NCBI GenBank assembly: GCA_017522105.1
Contig: JAFXAA010000027.1
Span: forward strand, 50,096 to 114,095
From: Bacteroidales bacterium
GTDB taxonomy: Bacteria > Bacteroidota > Bacteroidia > Bacteroidales > P3
Length of the DNA stretch: 64,000 nucleotides
Reading direction: 5' to 3'
This document shows positions 58,539 through 64,000 of the stretch, in pieces; the stretch's first letter is position 1, and each line of letters begins with the position of its first letter. A model generated the notes under the pieces. That model worked only from the letters and a program-made list of their open reading frames with translations, was not told the origin of the DNA and searched no databases. A program made the position numbers and the translations under genes.

Positions 58539-58579
58539 CGCATCAATTAGCACATTAACGCATTTACGCATTCAAGGAT

Positions 58580-59605
58580 ATGGGATTACTTTCGTTCTTT
58601 AACCGCGAAGTGGCAATGGACCTTGGCACCGCCAACTCCATTGTGATATACAACGACCAGGTGGTCATCGACGAGCCGAGTATCGTGGCCTATGACCGCA
58701 ACAACAACAAGATTATAGCTGTCGGCAAGGAGGCTCAGCGCATGGATGGCCGCACCGACAACAAGAACATAGAGACGGTGCGCCCGCTGCGTGGCGGCGT
58801 CATCGCCGACTTCGAGATGGCGCAGCACCTCATCCGTGAGCTCATAGGAATGACCAACGTCAACCGTTCGTTCCTGCCGCCGTCGCTCCGCATGGTCATC
58901 TGCATCCCAAGCGGTATCACCAACGTCGAGGAGCGTGCTGTGCGCGAGAGTGCCGAGCAGGCCGGCGCCAAGGAGATACGCATGATTCACGAACCCATGG
59001 CTGCGGCCATAGGTATCGGCATCGATGTGCTGCAGCCCGAAGGCCACATGGTGGTGGACATCGGAGGCGGTACGGCCGAGATCGCCGTCATCTCCCTCGG
59101 CGGCATCGTCTGCAACAACTCAATCCGTGTGGCAGGCGACGTGTTCAACGACAACGTCGTGGACTATATGAAGCGCCAGCACAACATGATTATCGGTGTG
59201 CGTATGGCCGAGAAGGTGAAGATTGCTGTCGGTGCCGCCGTCAGTGAGCTCGCCGACCCCCCCGAGGACTTCCACACCCTCGGTCGCGACCTCCTCACTG
59301 GTCTGCCCAAAGAAATTAGCGTCAACTACAAGGAGATAGCCAATGCCCTCGACCGTTCCATCTCACAGATAGAGCAGGCCATTCTCGACACCCTGGCTGC
59401 CACACCTCCGGAGCTTGCCGCCGATATCTACAAGACAGGTATCTATCTGGCCGGTGGCGGTGCGCTGCTGCGTGGCCTCGACCAGCGCGTCAGCAGCAAG
59501 ACCAAGCTGCAGGTGCACATTGCCGAAGACCCGCTGCGCGCCGTGGCACGCGGCACAGGCATAGCCCTCAAGAACTTCAACAAGTTCTCCTTCCTTATCA
59601 GGTAG
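58580..59605 (+). CDS. mreB: Rod-shape-determining protein MreB
   Basis: Bacterial actin homologue, 341 residues, directing lateral cell-wall growth at the inner membrane. MDLGTANSIVIYNDQVVIDE (about 13-32), DIGGGTAEIAVISLGG (about 160-175) and GGGALLRGLDQRV (about 290-302) are the nucleotide-binding segments. In many Bacteroidales mreC, mreD, mrdA and rodA follow, but here a terminator and a convergent gene follow. Gap to purH is 41 bp, containing GCATTAACGCATTT repeats. Confidence 0.96.
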   Translation: MGLLSFFNREVAMDLGTANSIVIYNDQVVIDEPSIVAYDRNNNKIIAVGKEAQRMDGRTDNKNIETVRPLRGGVIADFEMAQHLIRELIGMTNVNRSFLPPSLRMVICIPSGITNVEERAVRESAEQAGAKEIRMIHEPMAAAIGIGIDVLQPEGHMVVDIGGGTAEIAVISLGGIVCNNSIRVAGDVFNDNVVDYMKRQHNMIIGVRMAEKVKIAVGAAVSELADPPEDFHTLGRDLLTGLPKEISVNYKEIANALDRSISQIEQAILDTLAATPPELAADIYKTGIYLAGGGALLRGLDQRVSSKTKLQVHIAEDPLRAVARGTGIALKNFNKFSFLIR

Positions 59606-59624
59606 GTGCGGAGTTGCATAAGAC

Positions 59625-59660
59625 AAGGGGTTAGGCGACACCGCGCTTAACCCCTTTTTT
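59625..59660. terminator. Bidirectional terminator between mreB and dacB
   Basis: AAGGGGTTA pairs with TAACCCCTT around a small inner GCG/CGC stem, then TTTTTT on the plus strand. Confidence 0.87.
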
Positions 59661-59683
59661 AGTGTTTGACAAGCCTGCTCTGC

Positions 59684-61144
59684 CTAATATAGCGTCGCTA
59701 TCTTGTACAGTATCTTGTTCAGCTTGGTGCTAACTTCCTGCGCCGAGCCGTCGTGTCCGTTGCTCACTATGGCGAAGGTCAGCGTCTGGCCGTGCGGTGT
59801 GATGACGTAGCCTGCGTACGCCTTCACGCCCTCCATGGTGCCGGTCTTCACATGCACGGTGATGCCCGTCGGCAGTCCCGGCAGCAGGTTCTTCGCCGTA
59901 CCGCTCTCGCCTGCCTTAGCTATAGACTGCAGAAACTCGTCGTAGTAGCGTTCGCGGGTCATGGAGGCGAGGTAGCGGCACATGAAGTCGGTGGTGATGG
60001 TGTTCAGCCGCGACAGGCCGCTTCCGTCAACCACACGCACCCCCGATGCTGGGATATTCCTGTCTTTCAGGAAGTCTTCCACGGCTCTGGCTCCGTTGCT
60101 GAACGACCCTATGCCGTATTGTGCGTAGCCGAGGTATTTGAAGATGCTCTCGGCGTAGATGTTGTTGCTCGTGAGGTTGGTGTACTGGGCTATGGTGTAG
60201 TACGACGTGCTGCGGTAGTCAAGCACTGCGCGCAGGCTGTCCGGGGCCGTGTACACCTGCATGGAGTTCGACGACACGCCGATGCCGTGAGTGCGCAGGT
60301 AGGACGAGAAGAGGTCGGCGCAGGTCTTTGCCGGAGTGGGCATGGCGGCGCGCACGGCAAAGTCGTTATGCCCCAGGGGCACGGTGCCGCGGTAGAGGCG
60401 CTCCTTGCCCGTCGGGCTGCCGTAGACCACCACTTGGTCGCCGGTGTTCTCGCCGGCGGTGGTTACCTCGCATGTGCCGTGGATGTCTATGTTCTTCGGC
60501 ACCGTGCGCACTGCTGTGGCGGGGTAGCCGATTTTCTTGCCTGCGTTGAAGTAGACGAAATACATGTTCTCGTGGAAGTTCAGGCCGCTGACGCCGGCGG
60601 CGTAATAGTTGCCCACGTCGCCCCACTGCCAGCTGTCGTGCAACGGCTGCTCGTCGAACACGGTGACGTTGTAGCACACACGGCCGTCCACGCGGCGTAT
60701 GCCCTTCCTGTGCAGAGCCTTAGTCCAGCTCTCGAACAGCGTGTCGGGCGTGGTCTGCCTGTAGCGGTAGGAGCCCAGCAGGGGGTCGCCGCCGCCGGTG
60801 AGGTAGATGTTGCCGTGCAGCACCCCGTCGCGGTCTATGTTGCCGCGCACGGCGAGCTTGGTGGTGAAGCGGAAGTCGCTGCCCAGGCGGGCAAAGCCCA
60901 CCCCCGTGGTCAGCAGTTTCTGCACCGATGCCGGCGTCACCGACTGCTCGGCGTTGTGGGCGTAGACCTGCTTGCCGGTGGTGGCGTTGTAGACGCACAC
61001 CGACAGCGTGCCGTGCTTCATGCCCTCCTCTCGGCGGGTCTGGTTCACCAGCTTCTCCAGTTCTGCCGTCCCTTGGGCGGCGGCTGTGCCGGCGGTCAAT
61101 GCCATTAATGACAGCAGCATTGCTGCGTGCAGTGTTATCTTCAT
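59684..61144 (-). CDS. dacB: D-alanyl-D-alanine carboxypeptidase/endopeptidase (PBP4, DacB)
   Basis: Exported low-molecular-mass penicillin-binding protein, 486 residues, trimming or cutting peptidoglycan peptides. Signal peptide to about 24 (MKITLHAAMLLSLMALTAGT...AAAQ). Catalytic motifs are SxxK (SVQK, about 73-76), SNN (TSNNIYAESIF, about 330) and KTG (VKTGTMEG, about 435). Class C type insertion lies between. The length is normal for PBP4. engB starts upstream at 61747, with only 1 bp between its stop and this start, so the pair is coupled. Confidence 0.94.
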   Translation of the reverse strand: MKITLHAAMLLSLMALTAGTAAAQGTAELEKLVNQTRREEGMKHGTLSVCVYNATTGKQVYAHNAEQSVTPASVQKLLTTGVGFARLGSDFRFTTKLAVRGNIDRDGVLHGNIYLTGGGDPLLGSYRYRQTTPDTLFESWTKALHRKGIRRVDGRVCYNVTVFDEQPLHDSWQWGDVGNYYAAGVSGLNFHENMYFVYFNAGKKIGYPATAVRTVPKNIDIHGTCEVTTAGENTGDQVVVYGSPTGKERLYRGTVPLGHNDFAVRAAMPTPAKTCADLFSSYLRTHGIGVSSNSMQVYTAPDSLRAVLDYRSTSYYTIAQYTNLTSNNIYAESIFKYLGYAQYGIGSFSNGARAVEDFLKDRNIPASGVRVVDGSGLSRLNTITTDFMCRYLASMTRERYYDEFLQSIAKAGESGTAKNLLPGLPTGITVHVKTGTMEGVKAYAGYVITPHGQTLTFAIVSNGHDGSAQEVSTKLNKILYKIATLY

Positions 61145-61747
61145 TTATCTCTGTATGCTTTGGTTTATCGTTTCTATATGGTCCAGCAGTGCGTCGCGTC
61201 CGTAGCCCGTGGCCGACGAGGTGAGCAGCATCGGCGGCAGCTCCTCCCACATCTCGCCCAGAGCCTCCTTCATCAGCTTTATGTTGCCCATCACCTCGCG
61301 CTGCTTCTCCTTGTCGGTCTTGGTGAAGACCACCGTCAGCGGCACTCCGTTCTGGCCGAGGAAGGCGATGAACTCCAGGTCTATGCGCTGCGGTTGCAGA
61401 CGGCTGTCCACCAGCACGTAGGTGTTCGTCAGCTCCTCGCGGTGCAGAAAATAGTCCCTTATCATTGTACCCCAAGCCTCGCGGCTGCTCTTGCTGGTGC
61501 GCGCGTAGCCGTAGCCCGGCAGGTCAACCAGGTACCACTCGTTGTTGATGAGGAAGTGGTTTATCAGCTGCGTCTTGCCGGGGCGTCCGCTGGTCTTGGC
61601 AAGCCCTTTGACGCCGGTGAGCATGTTTATCAGCGACGACTTGCCCACGTTGCTCCGCCCTATGAAGGCATACTCCGGGCGCCCGTCCTGCGGGCACTTG
61701 CGCCAGTTGGGGCTGCTGATGCTGAATGTGGCGCTGCTAATCTTCAT
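61145..61747 (-). CDS. engB: Ribosome-biogenesis GTPase EngB (YsxC/YihA)
   Basis: Essential cytoplasmic GTPase for 50S assembly; 200 residues. Motifs: G1 GRSNVGKSSLIN (about 30-41), G2 SGRPGKTQLIN (about 55-65), G3 DLPGYGYA (about 75-82), G4 TKTDKEK (about 141-147), G5 SSATGYG (about 176-182). Its start overlaps the end of the glsB-like gene by 11 bp, and it is directly followed by dacB. The engB-dacB-glsB order suggests an envelope-growth operon. Confidence 0.96.
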   Translation of the reverse strand: MKISSATFSISSPNWRKCPQDGRPEYAFIGRSNVGKSSLINMLTGVKGLAKTSGRPGKTQLINHFLINNEWYLVDLPGYGYARTSKSSREAWGTMIRDYFLHREELTNTYVLVDSRLQPQRIDLEFIAFLGQNGVPLTVVFTKTDKEKQREVMGNIKLMKEALGEMWEELPPMLLTSSATGYGRDALLDHIETINQSIQR

Positions 61748-62906
61748 CTGGATTGTCTTTTCTCAGTCTGCGTCGCACCTTCTTGAGGTTTTTCAACTCC
61801 AATTTGAGCTCCTTCTGCTTATCGCGCAGCTCTTCGCGCAGGCGCTGGCGGTCCTTCAGGATGCTCAGTTCGTGCAGCGTCTGCGTCTCCTCCTCACTGT
61901 TCTTGCGCCACCACGGCAGCCGCTTCATGTCAATGTGGAACAGGCGCTTGCTGTCGAACTTCGGGTTGCGGCGGCTGAAGGTCTCCATGTGGCGGCTGCG
62001 CTTGTCGTCGTTGATGTCGCGTATGGTGACCAGGATGCCTATGTCGCTCGTGTACGGCAGGCCGTGGTCGCGGCAGGCGCCGAAGTAGCGCATGGACGAC
62101 GAGAGGTTCATGTAGGCGCTCACAAGCGGCGGCACCGTGCACCCGCGTGCGCGCACGGCGTGCTGCAGCGTCTGGTAGTCCTCCTTGTAGTTGCGCCCGT
62201 TGAAGGTGCTCACCAGCAGATTGTAGTCGCTCTCAATCTTTATCGGCTCGAAGGGCCATATCAGCCCGTCGCGGTCGGGAAAATACTTCTGGTAGAAGTA
62301 CAGTATCATGTCGCGTGCAAGGATGTCCATGTCGTTGTATATCGACACCTTGCCGAGGAAGTACAGCGTCTCCGGTATCTCCAGCGCCAGCACCCCCAGG
62401 CCGTCCCACAGGTTGTCCAGCGAGTAAAGCCCCTTGCTGAAGTTCTGGCTCGGCTGGTAGGCGGGCTGCACAAAGGCGCGCCCCAGCTCCACGGTGTAGG
62501 GCAGGAAGTCCTCGGTGAACTGCTCGCTGAGGTGGTAGTGCTGCGTCGTGGGGCTGGCGTAGCTCCCGTCGGCGCGCCGCATTATGTTGCTACCGTGGAT
62601 GAACCTGTAGCCGCCCACAATCTCCTCGTCCTCGGGGCTCCACACGAAGAGTTGCTTGAAGCAGTGGGGCTCCGGCAGCAGGTCGTACTCGTCCACGTCG
62701 CAATCGTTGCCCGAGCCGCCGCCGTCGATGGCGAAGCTCAGCTCGCGCAGCCGCCCGATCTCGCGCATGATGTTGGGCGACAGGTGCGCCGTTGTGATGT
62801 ATATCTCCTTGTTGCCGCGGTTCGTCTTGCGCAGAAAATGCTTCTGCTTGAGCTCCTTCTTGATGAGCTCGCGGTCCACCGGCGGTATTATGTATGAAGT
62901 GTCCAT
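61737..62906 (-). CDS. glsB: GNAT-type amino-acid N-acyltransferase GlsB (OlsB-like)
   Basis: 389 residues. The OlsB/hemolysin-like GNAT core (about 35-300) has FAIDGGGSGNDCDVDEYD, HCFKQLFVWSPEDEEIVGGYRFIHG (about 81-105), the ELGRAFVQPAYQPSQNFSKG region, and ends in a basic helical tail rich in K and R. In Bacteroides GlsB attaches a fatty acid to glycine as the first step of glycine-lipid synthesis and GlsA adds the second acyl chain. The GlsA-like gene lies 66 bp upstream, supporting the call. It overlaps engB by 11 bp. Confidence 0.82.
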   Translation of the reverse strand: MDTSYIIPPVDRELIKKELKQKHFLRKTNRGNKEIYITTAHLSPNIMREIGRLRELSFAIDGGGSGNDCDVDEYDLLPEPHCFKQLFVWSPEDEEIVGGYRFIHGSNIMRRADGSYASPTTQHYHLSEQFTEDFLPYTVELGRAFVQPAYQPSQNFSKGLYSLDNLWDGLGVLALEIPETLYFLGKVSIYNDMDILARDMILYFYQKYFPDRDGLIWPFEPIKIESDYNLLVSTFNGRNYKEDYQTLQHAVRARGCTVPPLVSAYMNLSSSMRYFGACRDHGLPYTSDIGILVTIRDINDDKRSRHMETFSRRNPKFDSKRLFHIDMKRLPWWRKNSEEETQTLHELSILKDRQRLREELRDKQKELKLELKNLKKVRRRLRKDNPDED

Positions 62907-62972
62907 TTTTCTCGGTGTTCAGTGTCCAGTGTTCAGTTGATTCATAAACTCCCAACTCCTGACTCAAAACTC

Positions 62973-63839
62973 TTATCTCGCGCAAAACTCGGCGTCCGGC
63001 TCCTCCTTCAGCCTGTACACGTGCTCCTTCATCATCCGTGCCCACTCCGCAGCCGTGTGCCTGCCGTCGAAGGTCTGCCACGGTATGGGCCGCCCGAAGG
63101 TTATCGTCAGCGTCTTGCCCCTCTGGGCGAACATCTCCGCCGGCAGCAGCGCCATCTCGAAGTTGAACTTGATGCCCAGCCGCTTGCGCAGGTTCGCTAT
63201 GCGGTAGAACCTGTCGCGGTTGCGCGCCTCGGTGTAGGCCGGCACCACGTCGCGGTGGTACTGCACGCACTTCTTGATGAACGTCGCCTTCCACTCGGGG
63301 TCGGCAATACGCCCGTCGGTCATGCGCGAGCACATGCCGGCGGGGTAGTACAGCAGCATGTTATCCGACGCAAAAGCGTCCTCCAGTTGCGCCAGCGCAC
63401 GCGTCTTGTTCACCTTGTCGATGGGCACGAAGAGCTCCTTCAGTCCGGGGATGTAGCACAGGAAGTCGTTGACCGGGAACTTGATGTCATGCCTCACGCG
63501 CCCAACCGCCGTCATCAGCGCCACCCCGTCGGGGCCCCCCAGCGGGTGGTTGCCCACCACCATCTGGTTCCCCTCTTGCGGCAGGTTCTCCATGCCGTGC
63601 GTCACCAGCGTGATGCCCAGGTTGTGGGGCTCCTTGCCCTCGATGAACTTCTGCGCGAAAGGTATGCCGTGCAGCTCGCGGTTCTCATAGATGCCCGCGT
63701 TCAGCTCCTTCACGTGCAGCAACCGGCCCATCCAGCGGCGCACCAGACCCGGCACCTTCACCCCCTTGGCGGCGAGAATGCGCTCAAGGTCAATGTAATC
63801 CGGCTTTATGTCTTCTGGCTTGTATTCTGTTGTTTCCAC
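62973..63839 (-). CDS. glsA: 1-acylglycerol-3-phosphate-type O-acyltransferase GlsA
   Basis: About 288 residues of the PlsC-like O-acyltransferase family. The catalytic HX5D motif is NHPLGGPD (about 98-105), with the second motif YPAGMCSRM (about 166-174). GTG at 63839-63837 (VETTEYKPEDI) is taken as start: the only earlier candidate (TTG at 63866) lies inside the -7 promoter box and upstream of the expected transcription start. It acts with GlsB to form glycine lipids in the inner membrane. The two genes are separated by 66 bp of GTTCAGTGT-type repeat. Confidence 0.8.
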   Translation of the reverse strand: METTEYKPEDIKPDYIDLERILAAKGVKVPGLVRRWMGRLLHVKELNAGIYENRELHGIPFAQKFIEGKEPHNLGITLVTHGMENLPQEGNQMVVGNHPLGGPDGVALMTAVGRVRHDIKFPVNDFLCYIPGLKELFVPIDKVNKTRALAQLEDAFASDNMLLYYPAGMCSRMTDGRIADPEWKATFIKKCVQYHRDVVPAYTEARNRDRFYRIANLRKRLGIKFNFEMALLPAEMFAQRGKTLTITFGRPIPWQTFDGRHTAAEWARMMKEHVYRLKEEPDAEFCAR

Positions 63840-63863
63840 AGTCAGTCTGTTTTTTTCAAACTG

Positions 63864-63871
63864 CAAAGATA
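63864..63871 (-). promoter_or_regulatory. -7 box of the glsA-glsB-engB-dacB promoter
   Basis: TATCTTTG on the minus strand (63871-63864), 25 bp upstream of the proposed GTG start. No clear TTG -33 box is seen. Confidence 0.5.
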
Positions 63872-63947
63872 CGAAAATTTTTCCAATCCCTTCATTATTT
63901 ATATTTACTTTTTTTCAACATCCACCCCGAATTTCGCCGTATCCCCA

Positions 63948-64000
63948 CCGGAGCCCCTACGGCCGTTCTTCAGTAGTTCTTCAGTAGTTCTTCAGTCAAA
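63948..64000. repeat. CCGTAGGGG/CTTCAGTAG palindromic element, copy F (cut by window end)
   Basis: GGAGCCCCTACGGCCGTTC followed by three CTTCAGTAG-type units and TCAAA; the right arm must lie beyond base 64000. Same orientation as copies A and E. Confidence 0.85.

Noticed and set aside
63862-63866. TTG start codon for glsA
   Set aside because: The TTG is part of the TATCTTTG promoter box, so it would be upstream of the transcript's 5' end.
1-64000. Prophage, secretion-system or defence island
   Set aside because: No integrase, capsid, tail, restriction-modification, retron or transposase genes were recognised; the single nuclease and HTH genes are not enough.

Overview
The window is a chromosomal segment of a Bacteroidota, most likely order Bacteroidales. 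The evidence is the Bacteroidetes-type promoters (TTG, about 19 nt, TAnnTTTG), the scarcity of strong Shine-Dalgarno sequences, and family-typical genes: a GldF-GldG fusion with a DUF4340 partner, OMP_b-brl_3 and TonB-dependent outer-membrane proteins, glycine-lipid genes glsB/glsA, lpxB-surE, a single-chain FeS serine dehydratase, DUF6261 and BspA-like leucine-rich repeat proteins. Base composition is GC-rich except in a few accessory genes. The genus cannot be named from this sequence.

Layout. 0-2 kb: cobalamin riboswitch and a vitamin B12-type TonB receptor running off the left end. 2-13.9 kb: a long minus-strand run (rimO, ftsY, thioredoxin-like, SpoIID-like, lpxB, small membrane protein, surE, DUF4340, gldFG fusion, M28-like protein with a degenerate active site). 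14.6-17 kb: chain-length (Wzz) protein and O-antigen ligase/polymerase behind two dyad operator-like sites. 17-22.7 kb: ClC channel, OmpA lipoprotein, outer-membrane barrel protein. 22.9-27.8 kb: a seven-gene operon with YbjQ, an ABC ATPase, two sister permeases, two lipoproteins and a YtrA-type GntR regulator. 27.8-37.4 kb: sdaA, lysozyme-like membrane protein, nhaD, yidC, a surface LRR protein and a beta-CASP ribonuclease. 37.4-53.6 kb: an accessory, repeat-rich stretch with many small or orphan genes, two related structured RNAs, and a split transketolase whose halves are separated by two unrelated genes. 54-64 kb: pfk, alcohol dehydrogenase, thioesterase, purH, mreB, dacB, engB, glsB and glsA.

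The most striking content is non-coding. (1) Two copies of one structured RNA family (38.1 and 43.9 kb) share an internal loop; the first overlaps a terminator abutting a small HTH gene. (2) Six copies of a palindromic element built from CTTCAGTAG units capped by CCGTAGGGNCTCCG occur only in 5'-side gaps, including three of the four divergent gaps, and never in convergent gaps. (3) Gaps between co-oriented genes carry a different class: short degenerate tandem repeats, often arranged as inverted pairs. Repeats of the same type appear in frame inside rimO, the ClC gene, a Cas4-like nuclease gene, a four-helix-bundle gene and the tail of a thioredoxin-like gene. (4) There are two regular tandem arrays: 41-bp palindromic iterons near 46.3 kb and about 55-bp units near 37.6 kb. 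Convergent gaps mostly hold ordinary intrinsic terminators. No tRNA, rRNA, CRISPR array, transposase or prophage gene was recognised.
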